Source of the DNA: Nemertoderma westbladi
Lineage: Eukaryota; Xenacoelomorpha; Nemertodermatida; Nemertodermatidae
Direction: 5' to 3'
Assembly: GCA_032718475.1 (NCBI GenBank)
Contig: JAUCBJ010005761.1
Coordinates: 1-51,307, forward strand
Length of the DNA stretch: 51,307 nucleotides
A model generated the notes under the pieces. It worked only from the letters and a program-made list of their open reading frames with translations. It was not told the origin of the DNA and ran no database searches. Positions 31,480 through 40,776 of this stretch are shown here, piece after piece. The translations under genes and the position numbers were made by a program. Positions within the stretch are counted from its first letter, which is position 1, and each line of letters starts with the position of its first letter.

Positions 31480-33929
31480 TAATACCTCTAATTAATACTA
31501 TACCATCACTAATTAATAAACGAAATAAAAATTCAGCCCCATCACTAATATTCCATAATAAAAAAGCCATCACCAACCCAACAAAGATTGCTGCTGTGTT
31601 TAATGACTATTATAGTAAAGTAGGTAGTAAACTTGACTCAGAAATCCCTAACCATGACTGCTCACCATTAGACTACCTCACTAATACCATGCTACCACAC
31701 CGCCTAAGGGATTTCACCGCAGTCACAGAACAGCAGTTAATTGAAATCACAAAAAAACTGAATCACAAAGCTGGTGCAGGGTGCGATGGATTAGGTGCCA
31801 AGGTAATAATACCCACGATTAAGAACATTGCTAAGCCTCTAACCTTCATTATAAACTTTTCCCTGGCTACCGGCATTGTCCCAGATATCATGAAAATTGC
31901 CCGAGTTATTCCAGTGTTTAAATCTGGAGATTCTACTATCCCTATAAACTACCGGCCTATATCAGTCTTACCTTTCTTCTCAAAACTAATAGAAAAGGTT
32001 GCATACGAACAACTTCTTGTGTATATAACTAAACAAGCAGTCCTTACACCCGACCAATTCGGATTCCGAAACAACAGATCCACCCAATATGCATTACTCA
32101 GTGTATTAGACTACATAACTGAAGCCTTAGACAACCACAAAATGACCCTGGGTATCTCAATCGACCTATCAAAGGCCTTCGACACTGTGAATCACTCTAT
32201 CCTCATTGACAAATTGAATCATTATGGAGTCACGGGTGTCCCTCTTGCTTGGTTCACTAATTACCTATGCAATCGCCAGCAATACGTTGAAATCAATGGT
32301 GCTAAATCAGATCTGTGTACCCTGACCCACGGCGTACCCCAGGGCTCAATACTGGGTCCTCTGCTGTTCATAATATATGTCAATGACCTGGTAAATGTAT
32401 CCAAACTATTTAAACATATCCTTTTTGCAGATGATACGAATTTGCTTTTATCAGGTTCAGACATAAATAACATTATTAATACCTCTAACACTGAACTGGA
32501 CAAACTAACAAAATGGTTTCAAATAAATAGACTGTCACTGAATGTGGACAAAACCAATTATATTATATTCTATCAGACTAATATAAAAAATTATAATACC
32601 GATACACAAAAAGTAACTATAAATGGGAAAATAATAAAACAAAAACAATGTATAAAATTCCTAGGCATTCTAATCGACGAAAATGTAACTTGGAAAGATC
32701 ACATATCCCACATACACACCAAAGTAAGTAGAAATGTAGGAATCATAAATAGAATTAAATCATTCTCACCAACCCCAGTTCTCACTAAATTATATTACTC
32801 ACTGATAGAACCTTATTTTAATTACTGCATCTCTGTTTGGGGCCAAGCGTTAATGCAATCAAGTTCGGATACAGCTACACAGACTTCGAGTAAATATAAG
32901 GGTCCCCGCCGACGTAGACGCAAACCTAAAAACCAAACAATGAGCATCCGTAAATTACATAACCTACAACAACGCGCATTTAAAATAATTAAATACCACA
33001 ACCCAACGTTTAACCCACACTGCATACGTTCTCTTTACATTTCACAAGTAGGTGCAATCTGTTTCAAGTACATCAATGGATTACTCCCTATGGATATTTT
33101 TCCACATCTTTTGACTCCGGTAAACCAAATTCACTATCATCAAACCCGTGGATCGTCTCAGAATAAATGCTTCATTGTTAGACATAGGTTAAAATTACGA
33201 AACAATTCCATATTTATACAAGCCCCACACATATGGAATTCTCTGCCTGCTGATGCACGACGGGCCGCTTCTTTTAACTCGTTTAAACAAAAACTTTCAG
33301 TGCATCTATTAAAATAATTAAATTGTAGTATTACTTAATAGTTACTTTCGTTTAGTTTATAGTTTATATAATATCCATTACATTGTTTAACAGGTCTTTA
33401 AAATAAATGATGTACCCTATCTTGTTGATGTAAGTACGTAAGTAGTTTGTTTATATTAGTTTAGGTTAGGTGGATTATATTATGTACCCATCTTATAACT
33501 GTACTGTATATGCCCCCAACACATATATTTATGTGCCCATCTTTATATCTGTGTGTATATGCCCCCAAGAGTTTTTTTTTTGTTTTGTATTTGTTTTTAC
33601 AGAATCTATATCTTAAAGTACTTCGGTTTATACCTACGAAATTGTTTTATACTTAATGCAATATATTAGAATTACTGTCAATATTACAATACTTAATTAG
33701 GCCTAATGTAGTTAATAATAAATAAATTAATCGCTGTGTTACTGGTGCCTGAAATAATGGGACTACCCGTCCAGGTACCAGCTACACGTAGAGTACATTA
33801 TGTGCATGCATATATTATATACAATAGTTATCAATTTATTTAGTACAAATCTGCTCTATATCTGTGTAGAAATTGTTAATAAATCTTATCTTATCTTATC
33901 TTATCTTATCTTATCTTATCTTATCTTAT
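31480..33929 (+). mobile_element. 5'-truncated LINE with (CTTAT)n tail
   Basis: The reverse-transcriptase frame is open from about 31482. It ends at 33317 and is followed by about 570 bp of 3' UTR and a tail of about nine CTTAT repeats (33884-33929). No endonuclease domain precedes the RT, so the copy is truncated at its 5' end, as is common for target-primed insertions. A microsatellite-like tail rather than poly(A) fits the CR1/L2/jockey-like group. Confidence 0.75.
31596..33317 (+). CDS. Non-LTR retrotransposon reverse transcriptase (jockey/CR1-like), N-terminally truncated
   Basis: 573 residues from the first ATG. RT blocks follow in order: KKLNHKAGAGCDGLGAKVI, VIPVFKSGDSTIPINYRPIS, LTPDQFGFRNNRSTQYALLS, SIDLSKAFDTVNHSILIDKL, HGVPQGSILGPLLFIIYVND, and the catalytic FADD at residues 277-280. 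A thumb and C-terminal region continue to the stop with no interruption. The in-frame sequence reads about 37 codons further upstream without an ATG. Catalytic aspartates are present, so the RT may once have been active, but the missing endonuclease would prevent autonomous insertion. The clade is inferred from overall motif style. Confidence 0.93.
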   Translation: MFNDYYSKVGSKLDSEIPNHDCSPLDYLTNTMLPHRLRDFTAVTEQQLIEITKKLNHKAGAGCDGLGAKVIIPTIKNIAKPLTFIINFSLATGIVPDIMKIARVIPVFKSGDSTIPINYRPISVLPFFSKLIEKVAYEQLLVYITKQAVLTPDQFGFRNNRSTQYALLSVLDYITEALDNHKMTLGISIDLSKAFDTVNHSILIDKLNHYGVTGVPLAWFTNYLCNRQQYVEINGAKSDLCTLTHGVPQGSILGPLLFIIYVNDLVNVSKLFKHILFADDTNLLLSGSDINNIINTSNTELDKLTKWFQINRLSLNVDKTNYIIFYQTNIKNYNTDTQKVTINGKIIKQKQCIKFLGILIDENVTWKDHISHIHTKVSRNVGIINRIKSFSPTPVLTKLYYSLIEPYFNYCISVWGQALMQSSSDTATQTSSKYKGPRRRRRKPKNQTMSIRKLHNLQQRAFKIIKYHNPTFNPHCIRSLYISQVGAICFKYINGLLPMDIFPHLLTPVNQIHYHQTRGSSQNKCFIVRHRLKLRNNSIFIQAPHIWNSLPADARRAASFNSFKQKLSVHLLK

Positions 33930-34300
33930 TTTAAGTGATTAGGCCTACATTTGCAAATTAGCTGAAATACTACGGGAATTTATTAGATGTATTAAATTAC
34001 CGCTGAATGTCATAATTATTATACAATGGAATACAAGTAATTCCATATTTCAGTATTTCCAAAGTTACTCCAAAAGTTGAATTTTAAAAAAAGTTGAATT
34101 TTAAACTCTACTCCAAAAGTTGAATTTTAATAAAAAGTTGAATTTTAAAAAATAAAGTTGAAATTTCAACTCAGTTGAAAATAGAACTTCTCCCCGACTG
34201 ACCGGTACCTACTGCACTGTAAGCTGGTAAGTAGGCAATCAACTAGTCAAATAATATTTTAAGTGGGGGTTTTCAATTGTACTGGCGGCACTGGGCAGCT

Positions 34301-34325
34301 GGGGGGGGGGGGGGGGGGGGGGGGG
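34301..34325 (+). repeat. Poly(G) tract, G25
   Basis: Uninterrupted G run about 100 bp right of the TIR element and 37 bp left of the next fold-back element. Confidence 0.95.
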
Positions 34326-34361
34326 ACTCGCAGGTTACAGTAGTGGCGGCCTCAACCCTAA

Positions 34362-34552
34362 TTAAAACTGTCATGTAACCAGTAAGTGTGTAACCCTAAC
34401 CCTAAGTCGAATAATCTACGAAATTTAGCGGAATTTCTGCCATTATTGTCATTAACAGGCCTTACAGCCTTGCAGCCTTGTGGCAATAATATCAGAAATT
34501 CCGCTAAATTTCTTAGATTATGACTTGGGTTAGGGTCGCATGACAGTTTTAA
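34362..34552. mobile_element. Fold-back element, ~190 bp
   Basis: TTAAAACTGTCATG at 34362 pairs with CATGACAGTTTTAA ending at 34552. Inward, AAATTTAGCGGAATTTCTG faces CAGAAATTCCGCTAAATTTC, and the arms meet near 34450. The CCCTAACCCTAA inside the left arm is not a telomere array (two units only). Confidence 0.85.
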
Positions 34553-34658
34553 CGGTCCTACGAATTACCCCAAAACACCCCAAAATAGTAGGCCCTATAA
34601 AACTACCCCAAAATAGTTTAGAATTACCCCAAAATACTTTTTTTTGAGCCTTTGTTTT

Positions 34659-34812
34659 TGTGACGGGATCGGAGGATCCCGACCGGTGTGGTTTATGTAC
34701 GCGTCAGCCGCACCGTGATGGAAAAGGAGTTTGTGTTGTTCCAATGTTCTTTATAGTATAAAATGTATTGTATAATATAGATATAATGGCAGATAGCACA
34801 GTTGAGATAACT
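34659..34812 (-). repeat. 3' LTR (left) of the short-LTR element
   Basis: 154 bp, differing from the right copy by a TT insertion-type change in GTATTGTATAA and two or three substitutions. GGATCGGAGGATCC forms a small palindrome at its left end. Confidence 0.8.
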
Positions 34813-35775
34813 GACACTCCACCGGACACTCCATTCTCTGTGAAATCCATTCTCCTCCGCCCACTCTCTTGCTTTTACTCCCCCGTCTCGTTTATCTACC
34901 GTTTCTGGTCTCTCCTCTGCGTCTTCGGTGCCTGGTAACATGCACCCATGGTAACATGTCGTTACTGATCGACCGCCCTCTCCTGATATCTTCACTGGTA
35001 CTACCCCGAGTAGTACTTTTCTCTTCTTTCTTGCCACTGTCGTGCTTGTAGCCATTGTTTGGCCTCCAGTCTCGGACTCTCTAACTGCTGTTTCTCTACA
35101 CTCTCCGGATCTGTGTCCTTCTACCACACATCGATGACATAGTCCGTTTGCGTCTGTGTAGGCTATACGATCTTGTTTGGGCAACGCTTGCCAGTGCTTA
35201 CAACTCATGGTCTTATGGGTTCCGTCCCGATGTAATTGACATTCGAATCCTGGATTATAGCGTTCCCTGTATAGTCCTTCACGTATCGCGCGTAGGTTTA
35301 TATCTACCGATTTAGTGTTTTGGTTATCTGTACTCGGCCTACTGGGTATGTTGGGATTGTGTTTATTTGTGGTGTTATTTTCTTTCTGTCCCTGCCACGG
35401 TGTGGCCCTACTACCAGCTAACTGTGGACTAGCAGTCCCCTGTGTGGCCGCATGTGGTAGTGACTGTCTTACTCTTGAGAATGGGTCTGTCGGATTATGT
35501 TCGGGTCTAGGCCTGTTGTATTCGGTCTTTGGTGCCTTCCCCAAACTATCCTCACTATAGACTGGGATTTGTTGCGTCGGATATATCATTGGGGGTAACG
35601 GCCCCCTCCATATTTCCGTGTCGCACGACCTGTTCTCGTCCAGGGGGTTCGATGTTCTTATTGCTGTTCGAGTATATTGTTGATATTGTAATGGGGGAAT
35701 GTCACCCTGCCCCCCCCCCCCCCCCCCCACCGGTATGTTTGGTACTGGGGTTGATGTTAATATATTGGGGCCCAT
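34693..35775 (-). pseudogene. Gag fragment with BEL/Pao-style zinc region
   Basis: 360 codons. Near residues 175-225 the pattern CQLHRDGTHKTMSC then LCHRCVVEGHRSGEC (CX2CX4HX4C) appears, separated by an aromatic/Leu/Arg spacer. This is the arrangement typical of BEL/Pao gag nucleocapsids, which bind the element's RNA. The N-terminus reads through the C19 tract at 35710-35728 as a glycine run. The C-terminus runs into the LTR, which suggests the natural stop is lost or misplaced. Confidence 0.65.
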
Positions 35776-35948
35776 ACATCTATCTGCAATAACTCTCCCC
35801 TCCCCTGGATATATGTTATGTCCCTGTGTATTATAGTCATGCTGCTGTCGGTACCGATATAGGCCTATCCACTTCTTGCCTACCTACCGGTATGTACTCC
35901 GCGACTTCCGGGTTTAATCCCGTCGTCCGCGCTACCCTATCGCCTACT

Positions 35949-36668
35949 CTATCTCTCCCAGCATGGCCTATAATAGTATGTGCAGTAAGGCCTACAGTAT
36001 GTCCTGCAGTCTGCATGTGCCCTTCCGAACCGAAGTTTAATTCTCCAATCTCGAATCTCCCCGCGACTACCGTACTCTCGATCGGCAGCTATATCCCGTC
36101 GGGAAGTTTCTCTTCGATCCCCTCTTCTGTTCTCGTCTTCGTATCGGTACACTCTGTACCCCTCTCTTGGCGTGCGGTGCGTTTCTCCGGGGCGACGGCA
36201 ATCTCCCGAAGTTCGACCCCACTGACTCCCTAACTCCATCTCTACTATCGACGGCTCGCTATCCGTCCTCGCTCTCCGGTTGCTCCTAGCAACGACTCTT
36301 CTATTATCTTCACTTCTTCTCTCTTCGACCTCCCGATTAAACTCTACTAATCTTCTTCTTTCTTCGACCTCTCGGTTAAACTCTACTAATCTTCTTCTCT
36401 CTTCTGACTGGGCTCGACGTCTCGTCGCTCGCCCACTCTCGGCGCTAACATCTGACTCTACTCTGTCCGGTTGGACCCTCCTGGGGATACTCGCCATCCC
36501 CCTACTATTCTCCGTCGTCGGGTGCCGCGGTTCACCTAACTTGCCCCGCGCATTATCCGCCGACGCCTGTGGGACATTCTCTGCCCCCCCCCCCCTCTCG
36601 CTACTAATCTCTCGTGGTGGGGCGCCCGTAGCCCCCCCCCCCCCCCCACCCGCCACTTCTAACTTCAC
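35949..36668 (-). pseudogene. Gag fragment, Arg/Glu-rich with 14-residue duplication
   Basis: 239 codons, strongly charged. RRRLVEFNREVEE occurs twice in a row (42-bp tandem duplication near 36320-36405). A glycine run encoded by the C16 tract (36632-36647) sits at the start. The frame matches the fragment at 37662-38120 but not the zinc-region fragment, so a frame change lies between 35949 and 35775. Function unknown beyond gag-like composition. Confidence 0.5.
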
Positions 36669-37030
36669 TATCTCTTACTACACTTCTGCGTCCCTCTTGT
36701 TGGACATTCTCTACCCCCCTTCTCTCGCCACTAATCTTCCGTGGTGGGGCGCCCGTAGCCCCCCCCCCCCACTCGCCACATCTAACTTCACTATCTCTTA
36801 CTTCACTTCTACACCCCTCTCTAGTCGACGCACTAACTCTACTGCGGCTGGGTCTATTCACCCCCGCCTCTTCCTCTACTACTGCGTGGCCTACCAGGCC
36901 CACCTCGGGTTGACTCAACCCCGCTACTTCCTGCCTACTAACTACGTGGCCTACCAGGCCCTCATGGGGTTTCTCACCCCCGCCACCTCCTGCCTACTAA
37001 CTACGTGGCCTACCAGGCCCTCATTTGCCG
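36571..37030 (-). repeat. Tandem duplications inside the gag region
   Basis: A ~128-bp duplication (about 36571-36820) repeats CGTGGTGGGGCGCCCGTAGC followed by a C tract. A separate ~60-bp unit, GTGGCCTACCAGGCCC, occurs at 36885, 36945 and 37004 with steps of 60 and 59. The 59-bp step itself shifts the frame. Confidence 0.85.
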
Positions 37031-37585
37031 GGCTATGCACGTCCGCCACGTTCATATTAATAGCACCATTCCCAATATTATCTGTTAAATCAATTAAATC
37101 TCCTAAATCAATTAAATTATTAGAATTATTAGAATTTGAAACGGGATTATTATTTAAATTATTTTGTGTGCTTAGATTTAAATTATTTGAATTATTTTGC
37201 ATAATTATATTTGAATTAATATTATTATTTGAATTTAAATTTAAATTACCGGGTAAAATATTTCCTGTAATAAAGGGATTAGGGTTATCTACTACGGTAC
37301 TATTAATACCAACTACTCCTAACGTACTACTATTACCCCCCCCCCGCCCGTACGGCTACACCAGTTCTGATTCTGTCGCCCGGTGCTTGTAAGTGGGGTC
37401 TCCCTCTCTGACAGTCCCAACCGCGCCAGTTCTAGTCGGCGCTTCAGTTTGGCTTGATATTGTATAAGCCCCCTTAGGCGGGCATGCAAATCATCCCGCA
37501 CACGCTCTGCCTCTATCTCTCCTCTCTCTCTGTCCTCTCGTAAACTTCGCTCGGCCAACTCTGCCTCTCCTCGCAACCATCTCAA
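36951..37585 (-). pseudogene. Gag fragments, Asn-rich and coiled-coil pieces
   Basis: Two short frames: 36951-37202 is an Asn/Leu low-complexity stretch, and 37319-37585 is an Arg/Glu/Leu helical stretch. They lie between better-defined gag pieces on the same strand and are read as decayed parts of the same ORF. No domain is recognised. Confidence 0.4.
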
Positions 37586-37661
37586 GCCGCCTCGCCGGCT
37601 CGCTCTCTACTCTCATCTCCCGCTCTCTACGCTCCTCGGCTCTCTCTCTATCCCCCTTTGC

Positions 37662-38120
37662 TCACTCTCTTTCTCTCTGGTCTAGCGCCGCAATTTTTAA
37701 TTTATACGCCAGATTTATCTCCCGCACCCGTCTTTCTTTTGCGGAGGATGTAGCAGACTTATCGGTTGCGACGGACTCCCGTCGCCCCTCCGTCCTACTA
37801 ACTTTCCCCCGCTTTCCGGGGTTCTCGCTCGACGAGACCGAATCCTCGGTTAACCTCGGATTCGCCCTCGTGCGGTCCGCCCAACCCACTAACTTAACTC
37901 CCCGGGCATCAACTAAGTATGGCCCTATGTACACTACACCAGGCTCCATACCCCTACATTCCCACAGTTCAAACAGTTCGGTGGCAACCCCTCTCGCTCT
38001 CTCATCGGCTAGTTCTCCCTGCCCAAAGCGCACCAGATAATCAAAATGTTTATTCGACTCACCTAGCCGCTTCTCTAGCTTCACCTGATCTATCTTCGCC
38101 CCTTCCTTGGCCTCCCTCAA
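37662..38120 (-). pseudogene. N-terminal gag fragment of the short-LTR element
   Basis: About 150 codons, open a further 11 codons upstream to a TAG. It has a helical start (KIDQVKLEKRLGESNKHFDY) and a basic, Ser-rich end. Position just inside the 5' LTR and the same strand as the other pieces support a gag N-terminus. No ATG starts it cleanly. Confidence 0.5.
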
Positions 38121-38576
38121 CTGTTCCTTCGTGGCGTTGTAAGCCCGTCGGAGCCGTCGCTACCCGACGTCCTCGTCGCCGACCTCTCCTCTTTCTCTCC
38201 GTGTCCGGCGTCGTACCGGCAGCTCCACCATTGCCGTTCCAGTGGGCCGTCTGTCGCCCTCGGCCTGTGGCTGGCCGGCGACATCGGTACGTCGACCACC
38301 GTCGTGCGTCGACTCGTCTCTCCCTTCTCACGACTCGTCTTTCCCTCCTCTCGACTCGTCTCTCCCTCGCTATGATAGACGGCCGCCCTCCGCCTGGGCC
38401 GCCGGACCGTCTCTCGTCGACGAATCTGGCCTTGTGGGTCGATACCGTCTTGTTGCGGCCTCGCGGATCGTTAGGTCACCGTCCGGGGTTCGCGGCGGTG
38501 TCGTCTCTCTTTCTCGACTCATCTTTGCTCTTGTTTGGCAGTCACAGTTCGTCTTCGTAGAGGGTGAGTTTAAGAC

Positions 38577-38729
38577 TGTGACCGGATCGGAGGATCCCGA
38601 CCGGTGTGGTTTATGTACGCGTCAACCGCACCGTGATGGAAAAGGAGTTTGTGTTGTTCCAATGTTCTTTATAGTATAAAATGTATGTATAATATAGATA
38701 TAATAGCAGATAGCACAGTTGAGATAACT
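38577..38729 (-). repeat. 5' LTR (right) of the short-LTR element
   Basis: 153 bp, the partner of 34659-34812. The adjacent internal sequence on the minus strand begins GTCTTAAACTCACCC, with no TGG-type primer-binding site. Confidence 0.8.
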
Positions 38730-39645
38730 ACCGGTATGTGTGATAACTGGATGATATAGTTGGTGATGGCGGTGACGGTCTTAAACTGTCACCGTACTGC
38801 CATGACTGTACTGAGTAAACTGGATAAAATGAGCAACACCGACCGGTAATATACTACTCTAGGTTTGGCCGTGTTACTCAGCTGATGCCTGCCCCCCATT
38901 GGCTAGTAACCTACTTCACACCTTCTACTCTGTGGGAGAGTTCCCCCCCCCCCCCCCCCCCGCTGCTGTTACTTTCCTTCTCCCCGGAGGCTTAACCTCT
39001 GACCTCCATTGTGTGAGGCCCTCTGGGGTTTGTCGTCCCCGGTTTATTGGGGGTGATACGAGGTTGGTTGTTAATCAACCTCGTATTCCCCAATATTGCT
39101 TAAAGGCGCTCTTTCCCACTTTATGGGGGTTGGTGAGGCGGAATTGAATCCGCTCACAGTTTTGGAAATTTAATTTACCCCAAAATATGGCAAAATGACG
39201 AATTACCCCAAAATAATGCAGTTAGGGAGCACTACTCAGAATGGGGGTGGATGGACACCGCGAATGGGGGTGGCTCTTTCTGTAAAATTTCGCATTTTAT
39301 AAGAAATATCCACCCAGATTATTCTACATTGGGCTGGACTGACACTGAATCATTACAAATTATCAAAGAGTGCCGATGTTTAACCTGTCCACCCAGATTT
39401 GTAACTAGGCTGGCCTAGCAGCATGACGCCAAGCCATATTTCATCCAACCTGGTGATTGACAGCAATGTTAATCAGGGGTTCAGTACTTGGCTGCAGACT
39501 GGCAGAGTTGTCCTAGAGCAAGTCTGCATGTGGGCTGTTTTATCTTCCATTGGTCAATTATTATTTCAGATTCAGTCCTATCTTTATCTATCTGCCTTTA
39601 GCTAAATAGGCAATTTCTGAATTAGTAGGCATACACTCTACTGAT
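38730..39645. other. Non-coding, repeat fragments and hairpins
   Basis: Holds GTGACGGTCTTAAACTGTCAC (about 38774), a C19 tract (38943-38961), and an 11-bp-stem hairpin ATACGAGGTTG/CAACCTCGTAT at 39057-39087. AATTACCCCAAAAT motifs at 39171-39217 also occur at 34560-34640 on the other side of the LTR element. No gene. Confidence 0.5.
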
Positions 39646-39811
39646 AGTTATTAGCCAGGGACAGAGACAGAGAGACTAAAAGTTCCCCTTGAACAAAGCA
39701 TACCTGCCTGCACTAATAACATAAGCACAGTTATTAGCCAGGGACAGAGACAGAGAGACTAAAAGTTCCCCTTGAACAAAGCATACCTGCCTGCACTAAT
39801 AACATAAGCAC
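39646..39811. repeat. Perfect 83-bp tandem duplication
   Basis: 39646-39728 and 39729-39811 appear identical (AGTTATTAGCCAGGGACAGA to CATAAGCAC). No difference was found by eye, so the event is recent or an assembly artefact. Confidence 0.95.
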
Positions 39812-40761
39812 ATGATAGCCAGATCAGTGACATATTAATATGGTCTACCTATCAAAGGCTAAGGCAGAGGTCTAATCAGGGCTGGCTGTAAGAAACCTGT
39901 TGCAGCTGTGTATTACTTGTTGAGCTTGAGGCACTCCTTCCTTATTAAATAGCGTAGCAGCCAAATGACAGATACACATTAATAGCCGTTGGTGTGATTC
40001 TGCCAGAAGAACCATCCAGTCAGCGTTAAATTGACTGGGTCTAGTATTGGGACAAATTGGGTTGACTTCACCAAACGGTGATTTTTTAGAGGGTCTTAAA
40101 CATAGCAACGGAGGAAACTGCCATAGCAACAGCTCTTATAGTTCAGCTCTTATCTGTCGATATGATGAGTTAAAATTTATGGAAGATTACTATTTTGGAT
40201 ATATATGAAGAATTCAATGCCATATTTAGTTTTTTGAAAACGACCCTCAAAGTTAGCAGTATTGACAATGTCTGTAGCGACGGGCTTTACAGGTTACAGT
40301 TTCATAGTCGGTTACACGCACTTGAGTTTTTGTTTAAGTATTATGTAGCAAGCAAAGCAAAGCAACAAGCAAGCAAACAGTCGGCTGAAGCCGGAGGCGA
40401 CCCAAAGGCTCCTTTTTCGATAGCTGCTACCCAAGGGTAGGGGTGGGCGCTACTCCTATCCCAAGATTTGCTCCCAGTAATTTAACTGGTACTCAAAAGC
40501 TAAGTATTATGTACCGGTAATTAATTACTTAAGTTCAAAAGAGATATGTTTGCTCTAGCGAAGATTTGACGCGGGCAAAGTTTGCTGCATAGGAACTTTC
40601 GTAGTTTCATACAACCGTGCGTAGTTCCCAGTACATCCGAGCACATTGTGTCTTTATATGAATCGCCAATACTAATAACATACAGACATATTTAATATAT
40701 AACCTTAAACCTGTAATTTAGAACCGTGCTGGTACCTGATTAGTTCAGAAGTTATGTCAGT
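39812..40761. other. Intergenic, no gene recognised
   Basis: A plus-strand ORF of 81 codons at 40195-40440 has no known domain. GACGCGGGCAAAG near 40570 resembles GGACGCGGGCGAAAG at 231-243. Nothing else can be supported. Confidence 0.4.
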
Positions 40762-40776
40762 CTTGTACTTGTCAGG

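Larger units (their letters stand above)
31245..34201. mobile_element. TIR element with ACCGG target duplication, interrupted by a LINE
   Basis: CAGTCGGGGAGAAGTTC at 31245 is exactly mirrored at the end at 34201, and the match continues through TTTCAACTGAGTTGAAATTT. The ends are flanked by ACCGG at 31240-31244 and 34202-34206. Inside each end are AT-rich repeats of GTTGAATTTTAAA. The only protein is a LINE reverse transcriptase with its own tail, so the simplest reading is a small non-autonomous DNA element (perhaps 500 bp) into which a LINE later inserted. Confidence 0.82.
34659..38729 (-). mobile_element. Short-LTR element with broken gag only (BEL/Pao-like)
   Basis: Direct repeats of about 153 bp (34659-34812 and 38577-38729) share TGTGAC, GGATCGGAGGATCCCGACCG and ATGGAAAAGGAGTTTGTGTT, and bracket 3.8 kb. 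Frames on the minus strand encode gag-like pieces ending in a CCHC/Cys-His region, but no polymerase, protease or integrase. The coding region is split by frame changes at poly(C) tracts and internal tandem duplications. No matching target-site duplication was found: flanks are GTTTT and ACCGG. The edges or the history (deletion, recombination) are therefore uncertain. Confidence 0.75.

Noticed and set aside
34393-34408. CCCTAACCCTAA telomere-like sequence
   Set aside because: Only two units, inside the arm of a fold-back element with a matching partner; not a telomere.
36280-37392. 370-codon plus-strand ORF
   Set aside because: Low-complexity Leu/Ser/Pro translation antisense to the gag fragments; no domain and contrary to the element's orientation.
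37919-38679. Plus-strand ORFs of 145-213 codons
   Set aside because: Antisense to the 5' end of the short-LTR element and run into its LTR; no recognisable protein.
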